A DNA stretch of 64,000 bases from Candidatus Poribacteria bacterium. Lineage in GTDB: Bacteria; Poribacteria; WGA-4E; WGA-3G. The position numbers were made by a program, and so were the translations under genes. Position 1 is the first letter of the stretch. Each line of letters opens with the position of its first letter. Shown in pieces: positions 25,305 to 35,400 of this stretch. The notes under the pieces are model-generated. The model made no database searches and was not told where the DNA came from. It saw only the letters and a program-made list of their open reading frames with translations. Location of the stretch: NCBI GenBank assembly GCA_028820845.1, contig JAPPII010000114.1, forward strand, positions 62,001 through 126,000. Direction: 5' to 3'.

Positions 25305-27299
25305 TCAAGAACGAAAACTATTTTCGGTTCTTTGTTTTACTTCTTGAAGCCGATTATATCGCTCTAAGAATTCAGTATGTGACCGTTGAACCATATTGAG
25401 TAAATCTTCATATCTCCTAATGTATATCTGTGCTTTTGCTAAATTATCCCGTTTTCCTCTGACTTGATAAGTGTCGACCAAGTTTCCACAAAGAAGATAG
25501 CCCGTGACTTCCTTATATTGATGCTCGGGATCGGTTGTTCGGTTAATGTGATCCCGCATAAAATTAACGTACTCTTCAATTTGATCAAGCGCGTCCGTAG
25601 AAACCTTTGACTGTGGGCGTTTTATTTCTACGACAACTAAATGCGTACTTTCTCGCACACATAGAAAATCGATTCGCCTATCTATCTCTGGTATATCATC
25701 TCTTTCTGGAAATGTATTGCGTAGCAAGTCGCTATATCTAACTTCGTCATCCACTAAGGTCCAACGTGGATCAATCACCCAAGGAAATTCTTTTAAGAAA
25801 TTATGGAGCGTCGGGACCTCCAACGCGTTAGTCTTAATGAGGTTATCAAGTCTTTCAATTGTCGTTATCCGGCCTTCGGTAACCTTTGCCATTTCTTTTG
25901 CTTCTAAAATTTCCCATTCTCTAAATAAATTGAGGAGTTTTTCGGGTTCCTCAATTCCTGTGTTTTTTATTTCTGCAGCCATTTCTCTAAAGGAATCAAA
26001 CTTCCAAAAGTCAAGGAACATTTGGATCATTGATTCAAAGTCCTGGATCTCGGCAGTAGGATTCTTATCAGTCGATTGCTGAATCAATTGACGAACTAAT
26101 TGATCTGCTCGCTTAAACTCTCGCTTTTTGTCAATTTCCGCTGCTTGCTTTTGGAAGATAAGATATAGCGGATGCTCTTTTAACTTACGTTGATTATCTT
26201 CACTACGTTTTTTAGCCCATAAAGATGCTTTTTTATTTACCTCTTTTTGGCCCCATTCCTTCAGAGCTGTATTTGCTTCTGTATCCCATACTAACGAGTT
26301 TCGGGTCGTCGCGATTGTATCTTCTACTTCATCAACAAAATCAACGTGGAGTTCACCAATGAGATAGGAAAGCGCGAACTGTTGACCGATAACCGCGTCA
26401 AAAACGAATGGTTCTTGTACCAGCTTACCTCTTGCCATGAGCACAATACCGCGCTCTATCTTGTCTTTCTCTTGGCTTGTTCGGGTGAGTGCACCGATCC
26501 AACCTGACACTGTCCATCCAGTTCCAGGTTTTATCTCTGTCTTATCGTATTTCCACAAATACGGATTCCCATCCGCGTCCGAGGCAAGCTTGCTTTGCAA
26601 GTTTCGCTCTTCAATCGAGATAGGTTGGTCGTTAATGATGACTTCAAAGTCGTTCTGTTCCCCAATGACAGCAAATCTTCTCGCGAGTCCCCGACGAAGA
26701 GTGACGATTGAAATACTGCGAGTTTTGAATTTTGTGATGTACCTGAGGGTAATCTTTGTACCCTCGGATACTTTACCTGTCGGTTTCAGAGGTGGAAATT
26801 CAATTTCCCGTTTCTCTTCTTCTTTCAGGAGTTTGTCATAATTCATCTGAAAATGGCTGACTTCGCCATCTTTTACACTTTCTATAGCGATCTCCTTAGC
26901 GATTCCAAAAGCGGAAAACTTACCTATCCCTTTTCTCCCCATAATTTTACGCTTGTACGGAGTAGGTGTTTCTTCGGATTTTTCCTTTTCGCGTCGGTCT
27001 CTGCCTATAATGAGATATTTTTTACGGATATCCTGATCCGACATACCCAGTCCATTGTCTTTAATTATAATTTCTGAAGTTTGTTCGTTAATTTGCCCTT
27101 CTGGAATTGTAATTTCAACCTTTGTCGCATTTGCATCCCAAGCGTTGGCTACCAATTCACCAATGACCGGCGGCAGTGTCGAGTACATCTGCAGACCAAG
27201 GTGTTTGATGGTAGCAACATCAAATTCCATCCGATACGGCTGTTTTGAAGAAACTGGGTTATGCTTCATAGTGTACTTATCTATTTTGTTCAAATGCAT
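25305..27299 (-). CDS. GHKL-ATPase/nuclease, HgiDII/BbrUII-like restriction protein
   Basis: A 664-aa protein. The first ~350 residues are a GHKL (Hsp90/MutL-type) ATPase: N-box VIGELVANAWDANAT, G1 IKDNGLGMS, G2 region GRKGIGKFSAFGIA. The C-terminal region holds a PD-(D/E)XK-like core, RIDFLCVRESTHLVVVEIKRPQ (D, then E-I-K). This combination beside a C5-methyltransferase matches the HgiDII/BbrUII family of restriction enzymes; those recognise GTCGAC, which here is only a suggestion. It overlaps the methyltransferase gene by 23 bp if the ATG at 27299 is used; an in-frame ATG at 27269 would remove the overlap. Confidence 0.8.
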   Translation of the reverse strand: MHLNKIDKYTMKHNPVSSKQPYRMEFDVATIKHLGLQMYSTLPPVIGELVANAWDANATKVEITIPEGQINEQTSEIIIKDNGLGMSDQDIRKKYLIIGRDRREKEKSEETPTPYKRKIMGRKGIGKFSAFGIAKEIAIESVKDGEVSHFQMNYDKLLKEEEKREIEFPPLKPTGKVSEGTKITLRYITKFKTRSISIVTLRRGLARRFAVIGEQNDFEVIINDQPISIEERNLQSKLASDADGNPYLWKYDKTEIKPGTGWTVSGWIGALTRTSQEKDKIERGIVLMARGKLVQEPFVFDAVIGQQFALSYLIGELHVDFVDEVEDTIATTRNSLVWDTEANTALKEWGQKEVNKKASLWAKKRSEDNQRKLKEHPLYLIFQKQAAEIDKKREFKRADQLVRQLIQQSTDKNPTAEIQDFESMIQMFLDFWKFDSFREMAAEIKNTGIEEPEKLLNLFREWEILEAKEMAKVTEGRITTIERLDNLIKTNALEVPTLHNFLKEFPWVIDPRWTLVDDEVRYSDLLRNTFPERDDIPEIDRRIDFLCVRESTHLVVVEIKRPQSKVSTDALDQIEEYVNFMRDHINRTTDPEHQYKEVTGYLLCGNLVDTYQVRGKRDNLAKAQIYIRRYEDLLNMVQRSHTEFLERYNRLQEVKQRTENSFRS

Positions 27300-28317
27300 T
27301 AATAATTGATTTTCCCAGATATTCAGCGAGTTTCACTGGGACAGCGTTACCGATTTGCCGAGCTATCGCAGAAATAGATGTGCCAAAAAATTTGTAATTA
27401 TCCTTGAAGGTTTGTAGGGCAGCTGCTTCACGCAATGAAATACCCCTGTCTTGTTTAGGATGTATAAAGCGTCCAGAGTAAACATCCGTACAGCGAGAAG
27501 TCAACGTTGGTGCAGGTTTATTCCATGCCATCCGTCCAAACACATCTCTATGTGCATTCGGTTTTTCTTGATGACATTTTAGAAGGATAGTTGTATCAGT
27601 TACATCCCGACGGCTACCACCATCTTTCGGTACTGCCTCAACAATGCGTTTATGATGAGGTTTCAGTTCCCTTGCAACATGATTTGAATAATCTTGTGCC
27701 TCTTTTGCATCAACATCAGGGTAATTTTCAATACACTTTTTCACTGTTACAAATTTATCAGGATCTGTCTGCGGAGTAGGCAGAGAAATTGAGCCTTTTT
27801 TCGATGCCAAAAGGATGAATCGCTTTCGTGTCTGTGGAACCCCGAAATGCTTCGCATCAAGTAAATCTGCTGCAGGTTCTGAAAATTCACACTCTTCAAG
27901 AACCTCCAAGAATTTTTCATAAATCTCTTTTCCACAATTGTTGTTCAGCCCGGGCACATTTTCAACAAGAATGAAATCTGGAGGACATTCTTTTACGATC
28001 TCGGCGAAACTTAAAAGCAAGACTTTTCGGCTATCATCTTTCCAGTTCTGTCTGCTAAGAGTAGAGAACGGTTGGCATGGCGTGCAAGCAGCATAAAGCG
28101 TTGTATCTTCATCTTGGATTCCGAGTTCTTTGCGTAGTTCCTGGATTTCAATTTTACCGATGTCTTTATTGATGAAACGGCTAGGTTTGTTATTGTGAGT
28201 GTAAGTGTCTTGCAGACGCTCATCGTTATCTACTCCTGCTAGCACTCCTATCCCAGCATCTAACAAACCTCTTGTTAAACCGCCTGCGCCGCAGAAGAAA
28301 TCAATTGCTTTAATCAT
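27277..28317 (-). CDS. C5-cytosine DNA methyltransferase
   Basis: A 346-aa enzyme (from the ATG at 28317; the frame stays open 20 codons further). Motif I DFFCGAGGLTRGLLDAG, IV AACTPCQPFS with the catalytic Cys, VI LVENVPGL, VIII QTRKRFILL, IX RGISLREAAALQTF and X IGNAVPVKLA are all present. It methylates cytosine C5 in a specific site and presumably protects against the adjacent HgiDII-like enzyme. I chose MIKAIDFFCG because motif I normally starts within a few residues of the N-terminus; no strong RBS marks either option. Confidence 0.93.
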   Translation of the reverse strand: MIKAIDFFCGAGGLTRGLLDAGIGVLAGVDNDERLQDTYTHNNKPSRFINKDIGKIEIQELRKELGIQDEDTTLYAACTPCQPFSTLSRQNWKDDSRKVLLLSFAEIVKECPPDFILVENVPGLNNNCGKEIYEKFLEVLEECEFSEPAADLLDAKHFGVPQTRKRFILLASKKGSISLPTPQTDPDKFVTVKKCIENYPDVDAKEAQDYSNHVARELKPHHKRIVEAVPKDGGSRRDVTDTTILLKCHQEKPNAHRDVFGRMAWNKPAPTLTSRCTDVYSGRFIHPKQDRGISLREAAALQTFKDNYKFFGTSISAIARQIGNAVPVKLAEYLGKSIINAFEQNR

Positions 28318-28476
28318 AAGACTTTTTCCCATGTTGAGAAAGGACGTATCTAAGATAACCTTTGTATATTGATACAAAAATGCTTGTTACCCATAAAGTT
28401 AAACCTTCAAATTAGTTTACCACAAACTTCCTTAGAATGTCAAACGACTTTCTCATATTTTTTCATAGATGTTAGT

Positions 28477-28947
28477 CTATTGTCGTCTCTGTAGAAATCC
28501 AAAAATGCCTTGTTTTTCAGGTTCGGGTTCTGGTGTTGCAGGCGCGTTCTGTCGGTTATCAGGGATAGCGAACCCGATGAAGTTCCGTTTGCCGAGCTGC
28601 TGCATAAACGTAAAGAGCGACGTTTCAGCCTCTTTTCGAGTCAGTTGGTACTGATTTTGAACACCCTTGACGATCTGTGAAATGGTATGCTTACCATCAC
28701 ACTTCTGCCATACATAAGTCCCGATGGAATCCAACACAATCACTCTTTTATCCGGAAGCATAAAGAGTTTACTGGCAAGTCGGATCCAGAGTTTGTCTTT
28801 CTGGGGGACCACAAGCGATGCTTCGCCCTTGTCGTCTATTTCCCATGTAATCAATTGGTTGCGCACAGGAAATGATTTCATGACCTGTGTGCGATCTACA
28901 TCAGGACGTTTCTTAAGTTTGAGAGTGTATAAGAGTTTGTTTAGCAT
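28477..28947 (-). CDS. PqqD-superfamily peptide-binding protein
   Basis: A 156-aa protein whose centre (~residues 55-130) matches PqqD: MLPDKRVIVLDSIGTYVWQKCDGKHTISQIVKGVQNQY...EAETSLFTFMQQLGKRNFI. PqqD domains are winged-helix chaperones that hold a peptide for a radical-SAM or other RiPP enzyme. No radical-SAM gene or obvious precursor peptide is in the window, so its use is unclear. The first 40 residues are basic, and the C-terminus is Pro/Glu-rich. It lies 39 bp after the 344-aa gene. Confidence 0.8.
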   Translation of the reverse strand: MLNKLLYTLKLKKRPDVDRTQVMKSFPVRNQLITWEIDDKGEASLVVPQKDKLWIRLASKLFMLPDKRVIVLDSIGTYVWQKCDGKHTISQIVKGVQNQYQLTRKEAETSLFTFMQQLGKRNFIGFAIPDNRQNAPATPEPEPEKQGIFGFLQRRQ

Positions 28948-28986
28948 TTTTTTACTGGTAACTTATAACTTCTTAACCAAAAACTA

Positions 28987-30021
28987 TCAATGGCATTCAA
29001 TGCTCTCAGCGACCTTTTGGACAGTTGAGGATGCGTCGGTATTGCTGATGGATTGGATAACATAGATACGGTTAGAGTGATTACATCGCCATAAATGAAA
29101 GACAAGCGTTGTCCGTTTGGAGAGCTTATCGAGCATCAACACGGGTGTAAGCGGGACACCATCATAGAGCCGTGTCTGTTGTCCAATGAGTGTAAGGTGT
29201 TCGTCTTCGGTATCTGTGTGCGATGTCACTTCAAACCCGTAGCCGCGAATTGCTTTTGCGTATTTGGCGCGGAACCATGTCTCAAGCGGGTTCGGTGTAT
29301 CTGTATAGTCGCTTAGCATCACCTCTGCGGGTCCGTACCGCTCAACACTAAGACTCCCTCTGTCAGACGATTGAGGTGCTTTGTATTCAACTGTGCCGTT
29401 ATTCCGTAGGCGACCGCCTGCCGATTTAGCGAGTTTTATCACACTTTGAAAACGTTCTTTTTTCGCGACGAAGGCGAACAGCAGATAACCACTTAGCAGT
29501 TTTTGACGTTCTAATTTGTATTCTGTGGGGACACCTAACTTAAGTCCATAAGCACTCCAGAGCGTCTGTGGCGCGTCTCTGTGGTCGGTAATTGACTGAA
29601 AAATACGGAGGACTGTTGGTCGCCAGTTTTCTTTGAGCCGTCCCATCACTTGGACGATCGTAATCCGTTTTCCGGCGTGGAAGATCAGTCCATTAGCACG
29701 AATACTCCCCTTCCAGCTAAAACCGAGGACGTTACGCCCCTCAAAAAACTCGGGGTCTTTAATGAAATTGACGTTCCGGCGGAAAGAAAGTTCAGCACCT
29801 TTCTTATAGGTTTTGCGAATCAGTTTAAAATATTCGTCGAGCGTTGCGTGGAGATCGGGTTTTTTGCGTCGGGTGTGTGCCCATTTAAGTTCGAGACGCG
29901 GCATTTCAGCGTCGTCAAGTCGCAAGTAACCTGTTTTCTGGTCTCCACTGAGTCCACTGAGTTCCCAAGTTGTCGGGATTTCAAGTTGTATGCCTGCCCA
30001 GCCAAAAACAGTCCAGTCCAT
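28987..30021 (-). CDS. Unrecognised protein with two similar halves
   Basis: A 344-aa protein I cannot assign. The beginning (WTVFGWAGIQLEIPTTWELSGLSGDQKTGYLRLDD) and the middle near residue 175 (LWSAYGLKLGVPTEYKLERQKLLSGYLLFAF) look like copies of one module: a hydrophobic strand, P-T-x-(W/Y), then a charged turn and another strand. No signal peptide or membrane segment. It sits upstream of the PqqD-like gene on the same strand, followed closely, so the two probably act together. Confidence 0.7.
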   Translation of the reverse strand: MDWTVFGWAGIQLEIPTTWELSGLSGDQKTGYLRLDDAEMPRLELKWAHTRRKKPDLHATLDEYFKLIRKTYKKGAELSFRRNVNFIKDPEFFEGRNVLGFSWKGSIRANGLIFHAGKRITIVQVMGRLKENWRPTVLRIFQSITDHRDAPQTLWSAYGLKLGVPTEYKLERQKLLSGYLLFAFVAKKERFQSVIKLAKSAGGRLRNNGTVEYKAPQSSDRGSLSVERYGPAEVMLSDYTDTPNPLETWFRAKYAKAIRGYGFEVTSHTDTEDEHLTLIGQQTRLYDGVPLTPVLMLDKLSKRTTLVFHLWRCNHSNRIYVIQSISNTDASSTVQKVAESIECH

Positions 30022-30024
30022 AGC

Positions 30025-30107
30025 GGTTATAAGTTATAGGTTATAAGTTATAAGTTAAGAAGGTTTTCGGTAACAATACGCCTCTTAACTTATAACCAAG
30101 AACCAAG
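30025..30107. repeat. Heptad-armed inverted-repeat element F
   Basis: 5' arm GGTTATAAGTTATAGGTTAT and continuation (30025-30060) and 3' arm 30083-30107 (complement TCTTGGTTCTTGGTTATAAG). Both arms use the TTATAAG version of the unit. GTAACAA lies in the core (30070-30076). Confidence 0.75.
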
Positions 30108-30112
30108 ACTCC

Positions 30113-32101
30113 CTAAAACGGTTTGACGATTACGGCTTTTGAGACAAGCGCGATCGCAACGGTTCCCATACCGATGAGACCGACTCCGCAGGCGAATCCT
30201 GCTGCAAGTACCGGATTGAACATATACCAGCGTCGCATTCCGAATCGTTTAATCATGTAGAACCGCCCGATAATTGCGCCGAGTAATCGGGCAACCATAC
30301 TGCCTGGGTCTGCCCCGATACCCCCAACGATACCGTAAAACCACATTGAAGGTAATTTAAAGACCCACAGCATACCATAGAGGGCAAGGCTTGAGGTAAA
30401 TCCTGCGGAGACATAATCGCCGCGAATCGCCTGAAGCATTTCACTATTTCCGTCCCGTAGCGATGTTTTCCAGAGTGCTTCGTTTGTAGCGTTAATGGGC
30501 CACATCATCTGTGCGAACGGGTACTGTGCACTCGGGATCGGAGCGATCTTCCAGATAAAGTGGAGGACGACAATTCCACTGACGAGCAAAATCGGCATAA
30601 TTAGCAGCGTACCTGCAAGATTTGAGGTAAAGGTTGTGCCGGTCAATTCGAGCACGCGCCACCCCTGTGTGCCACGTCCATAATCCTCGTCTGGTAGTGG
30701 TGCAAACCAGATGTCTATCTCTTCGTAGCGACTCAAGATAAATGTGATTTCGTGCAGGTATGGGATTTCAAAAAGGTCTCGTCCGAGAACCCCGAAAGTT
30801 CGCGCCGTGATATAGGAATTAATCGGTGTGTACAAGAATGCGTAGCCGATCAAGAAACTGAGTGGGAAATTCGGGACCATCCAATGAATAAGCCAAACGA
30901 ATCCAGCCATACCAACGAGCCACATTAAGCCCATCAACCATATCGGGAAATCGCCTCGATTTGGAGGCGTTGCGAAGGAACCGCGTTCGCCTGCTCTTTT
31001 CTGAGCCTTCCGTAGTTTGAAGAGCATCGGAATCGAAGCAGCCATACCGACGACAGCGAGGCTAAAGGATTTACCCATGCCGTAGCTAAACCAGAAATCC
31101 AGGTTGTTGAATAAAGTAACACCCCGGACATCCAGTCCTGGGTTCCATTGATGGAGAATCTCATACCGATATAGGATTTGTGGGTTCAAGATAAATTGCG
31201 ATGCCATTGCGGTTACGAATTCTGACATGATAATCGGGAATGGCATCACGAACCCGATGAGCATCTGTCCGAAATCGGTTCGGAAAGCGAAGACCCCTGT
31301 TGGTGCGAAACCTTCGATGCTCTGTGTGAAATCTATCCACGGGATTTTCAAGATCTGAATCGGTTGGCTCATCATGACCCCAGTCAATGAAGGCACCCCG
31401 ATATAGAGGAATCCCCAGATTAACCCAGCCATGGAGCCGATAGAGAAGACGCGCCATCGCCATGTCTCTTCTTTCCCTGTTGTTTCTGCAAGTGCGGTTG
31501 CGCCTTGTGCGGCAATTGGTGCCATTGGATATGGGAGCCGCTCGAGGTCCGCCGTGAGTCGGAACAAAATATATTGTCCGCTAACGAATCGCAACGTGCC
31601 GAGCAGCTTTCCGGCAAGGTAGATAGCAATAGGCAGAAACCAGTCTGGATGCAGCAGGCTGCGCGTAAGTACACCGACAGAATTACCGGCAGGCACAATC
31701 CACTCTGGAATTTTATCGGCGATTTCGTAGGAAGCTGCCTGGGGTGTATTGATAAAGTAGGCGTACCAGATAAAGTTCCGGTACTGCATTCCACTGCCGA
31801 CAGCGGCTCCGGTTAATCCGAGAAGCATATAGAGCTCCTGTCGCCGGGCAGTTGTGAAGGAACGCCGCGCGAGTTCAGTGAATAGAATAACGGCAACCCA
31901 AGGTGCCGCTTCAGCCCCAGATTGACCGGATACGTAACTGAGATAGATGGAGCCAGGCATCATCAGCAAGCCAACGAAAAGTGCGCCAACAAACACCTTG
32001 ACCGTTAGCCCCGACTCAAAGGTACGGATACCGCCTTCAATGTCGTATCGCTGCGCCCAAGCTTGCCATTCATCTGCTTGTGATACTCTTTCTCTCGCCA
32101 A
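30113..32101 (-). CDS. DUF6785-like polytopic membrane protein (OPT-transporter-like)
   Basis: A 662-aa protein with about a dozen hydrophobic segments (e.g. VFVGALFVGLLMMPGSIYL, WLMGLMWLVGMAGFVWLIHW, TLLIMPILLVSGIVVLHFIW, ACGVGLIGMGTVAIALVSK). ADLERLPYPMAPIAAQGATAL recalls oligopeptide-transporter-type proteins, and the whole resembles DUF6785 proteins. The start is TTG with AAAGGAG upstream. A small two-helix membrane protein gene precedes it. Transport is plausible; the substrate is unknown. Confidence 0.75.
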   Translation of the reverse strand: MARERVSQADEWQAWAQRYDIEGGIRTFESGLTVKVFVGALFVGLLMMPGSIYLSYVSGQSGAEAAPWVAVILFTELARRSFTTARRQELYMLLGLTGAAVGSGMQYRNFIWYAYFINTPQAASYEIADKIPEWIVPAGNSVGVLTRSLLHPDWFLPIAIYLAGKLLGTLRFVSGQYILFRLTADLERLPYPMAPIAAQGATALAETTGKEETWRWRVFSIGSMAGLIWGFLYIGVPSLTGVMMSQPIQILKIPWIDFTQSIEGFAPTGVFAFRTDFGQMLIGFVMPFPIIMSEFVTAMASQFILNPQILYRYEILHQWNPGLDVRGVTLFNNLDFWFSYGMGKSFSLAVVGMAASIPMLFKLRKAQKRAGERGSFATPPNRGDFPIWLMGLMWLVGMAGFVWLIHWMVPNFPLSFLIGYAFLYTPINSYITARTFGVLGRDLFEIPYLHEITFILSRYEEIDIWFAPLPDEDYGRGTQGWRVLELTGTTFTSNLAGTLLIMPILLVSGIVVLHFIWKIAPIPSAQYPFAQMMWPINATNEALWKTSLRDGNSEMLQAIRGDYVSAGFTSSLALYGMLWVFKLPSMWFYGIVGGIGADPGSMVARLLGAIIGRFYMIKRFGMRRWYMFNPVLAAGFACGVGLIGMGTVAIALVSKAVIVKPF

Positions 32102-32212
32102 GTTGAAAGTTCTCCTTTTATTGGCTATCGGCTATTGGAAACCGTCAGTAGTTGTGGCGGGTGAGGACGTTTACAACTGCCACACGTTTTGCTACCTGCC
32201 GACCGCCATTCC

Positions 32213-32401
32213 TTATTCGTCGCTTGGTTCTTCAGTGCTGTCAGTATCTCGCAATTCTTCCCAGAAATGCGCGGTGAAGATGCCCACTGTTAGTACAAGT
32301 GCTGAGAACATCTGCCACTGCCAACGCCCTTCAAGGACGAGAATGCTGAACAGCCATAAGAAAGTGCCAATGATGATGATAAGACTCGCTAATTTTTCCA
32401 T
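32213..32401 (-). CDS. Small two-helix membrane protein
   Basis: 62 aa: two hydrophobic segments (LASLIIIIGTFLWLFSILVL and MFSALVLTVGIFTAHFW) and an acidic tail ELRDTDSTEEPSDE. It lies between the giant FtsX gene and the DUF6785-like gene on the same strand, with no clear RBS. I accept it because of its regular membrane-protein composition and position; it could be an accessory subunit of either neighbour. Confidence 0.6.
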   Translation of the reverse strand: MEKLASLIIIIGTFLWLFSILVLEGRWQWQMFSALVLTVGIFTAHFWEELRDTDSTEEPSDE

Positions 32402-32406
32402 ATTTA

Positions 32407-32442
32407 TTCGCTATACGCTATTCGCTAACCGTTATCAGCGAA
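32407..32442. repeat. Short heptad-armed element
   Basis: TTCGCTATACGCTATTCGCT with an inverted partner TTATCAGCGAA (complement TTCGCTGATAA). It lies between the stop of the giant gene and the small membrane gene. Confidence 0.55.
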
Positions 32443-32456
32443 CAACCATTCCTCCT

Positions 32457-35400
32457 CTAATCCGCTGGTGCCGGGACGGGCTCGAGTTGCCCTGTTGCCG
32501 GTTCGTCTGTTCCTTCCGTTCTACCGCGTTCATGGAATTCTGCTCGGATATCGACGCTGAACGTCCGCCAAATCAGAAGTTGTTTCCGCAATAGATTGAG
32601 GAAACGTCGGTTCACACGTTTCCAAGAGGCGATCTCGCCGCTCTCACGATGCACATCCAGTGTAATCTTATAGAGATCTTCCTCTTCTCCACCTACGGGC
32701 GATGTAACGAACTGGATGGATTGGCTTACACCTAAATCATAAGGTGCTAACCATACCATCATACTAATCTGATAGGCGTCTTCACCTTCAGATTCTACAG
32801 TGCTGAAGGCGACTTGGTCGGTATAGAAATCACTGGCGGATTCATCAGCATGTGCCTCGAAGTAGTCGCGCATGAATACGTTCAAGCCGAGTGACTCCTC
32901 TTCAAGGACAGTGAAGGGGAGGTTAAAATGCCAGACATCACCTTCGGGTTCTGGGAGTTTCCATTTACGTTCAATATCGGGAACTGCCATACGTGAGGCT
33001 TTGATTGCCGGATATAGGGTACTCAGTAGAACGACAATCATGACGATAATCGTTGCAACGACAGTCGACATTGAGGAATAGTTGAGGGTCAACCCGGCGA
33101 GCCATCCGAAGTTTACGAGGGTTGTTGCGATGGCTTGTCCCATGAGATATCCGAGCACTGCGCCGACGATAGCGTATACACACGCCTCTGCGAGGAATAG
33201 GAAGGCAATATGTACGGGCGCGAGTCCGACGGAACTATAGATACTGATTTCTCGGACGCGCTCATAGACTGCCCCAAGCATGGTGTTGAGCACGATAAGC
33301 GCAGCGATGAGAATCGGTACGAATAGATTGCCCATCCCGCTGAAACTTGTCATTCCAATACTGCTGTAGAGATATGTGTCTTTATCACGACCGACGAAGA
33401 AGTCAAGAGCAATACGGTTCATGAGGGGTGCCATGATAAGGTCCAGCTTATCAACCGCACCTAACAATTCTGGGTCATCCGTTTGTGGTTCCATGTTGAC
33501 AGCGACGCTTCGGAGCGTGCCACCTTGGTTCATAACCACCTCGTAGGGCAGGATAGCAACGCTATCCGGCGTGAGGTGGAGATACTTTTGTAACTCGCCT
33601 TCCAGCGTTTCATCGCCGGTTGCCCCACGACTGCGTTGCTGTTGCATCAATTGATAGTCAACAGGTGTGAGTTCTTCGCCGTCGTTGTCTGTAAGGTCCT
33701 TGAAACCGATACCCAGGACGCCGACAACGGTAAAGTCTGCACCATAGACAGAGACAGTTGCCTTGCCCATATCGCTTTCGGTGATTTTCAACAATTCCGC
33801 CATTCCTTTGGGTAGCACGATAGCATAGGGCCATTCTGTTGGCCACTCCCCAGCGTCAGCGGGGTTGAACCACTTTCCATATTGAAGGTATCTATTGATA
33901 CCACTGACCTCCGGTTCTGCTTCGTTCATGCCGACAAGCATATTCGCAGCAAAAGTTAGTGCCTCACCCGTAAGTGCATGGGTAGGAGGCGAGGGATCCG
34001 CAGGATTCGCTGTGCGTGTGAGTTGAACAAAGGATTGGTCTCCGGTACCAGAGGATTGGTACCAGGCTCGCGGTGCGACAGAATTCCGAACAATGACGAT
34101 GGATTCTTCGTCTACTTTTTCGATAAAGCCATCTTGTTCTAAAGTCGCTATCTCTTCCGCAACATTGATCGGTTGTTGTCCCTGCTTGACCAGGATTTCG
34201 TTTTTGCGTGCCAGCAGCCGTTCCAGAGCGGTGAGTGTGATTTGCGTCTTCTGCATGTCGTTCAGAACAGAGGTAAGCACGGGTTCTTCTAACGGACGCC
34301 AGTATTGGTCTCGGATGAGAAGTCCTGTATAGCGAGGCGTTACCTGTGGGAGACTCGTTCTATTCGGATGCATGAACGTCCGCACAGAGGTAAACGAGAT
34401 GACAGTGAAGGTAAGGATTACCAATGTGCAGCAGGTTAGGATTGTCCGTCCTTTCCGTTTTCGCATGTTGGAGATCCCCAAACTAAACGCTGCGGCACTC
34501 GCGCTTAACCGTCCGACATCTGCTTTGTAAACCTTGCTTCCCTCCTGCCGAATCTTTTCAAGTTGTTCCTCGAATTTTCGGACAATGATACTGATGACAA
34601 TAACTGTCAAGGCAAGCACAACGAATGCAATGAGAATAATCACAGGTGTCGTTGTGATCTGGAATGCGGGATGGACCTGGCTGAGGAAGAAGAAGACGAG
34701 TAAAAAGATCCCGAATGAGCCTAAAATCTGTTTGTGGATATTCGGGAAACCGAAGATGAGCCGTTCCATAAAGTAAGCGAACGGCATTAACAAGGCGAGA
34801 TAGAACATCACACCGTTGACAACATCGTTTCCGGTCTGTTTGACATCAGGATATGCGCGTGATTCGTAGCCCCATGCCGCGCGCGCCAACTTGAGTGCTT
34901 GCTGGTAGTCATTTTGTAGCAGTTCCGTCTCGGCGCGTGCAAGATACTCGTTCGCAAATTGATGGAGTTTGTCAAGCCGATCACTGGAGATACCGAACCG
35001 TTTGTAGAGTTGTGATCGGTTTTCGTCGAGCCACCACATATCTCGGACAACGACGTACGGCGTAAGACGAATCCGGCCGTTCTCACGGACAACAAATCCT
35101 TCGCCGGTATAGAGCGTCGGATTTTTCATACCGCTTTTTGTGGCTTTGATAAGTAAGAGACGTTTACCGATTTGCCCATAAGCCATTCCGACCTTGATAC
35201 GAGTATTCGGTTCGCTGTAAACGAGGGCAATCGGTTCGGCTGCAGAGACACCTTCCTGCTGCCACGGTTTTGACATCCCATATTTTTCTGGCGCGCTATC
35301 GGTGAGTGCATCGTAGACTTCAAGTTCCCGGAGGGTTCGCAGATACCGTTGATCGACGAGATCGTAGATAGTTGTGGATACGCACGGGAATGTGACGACC

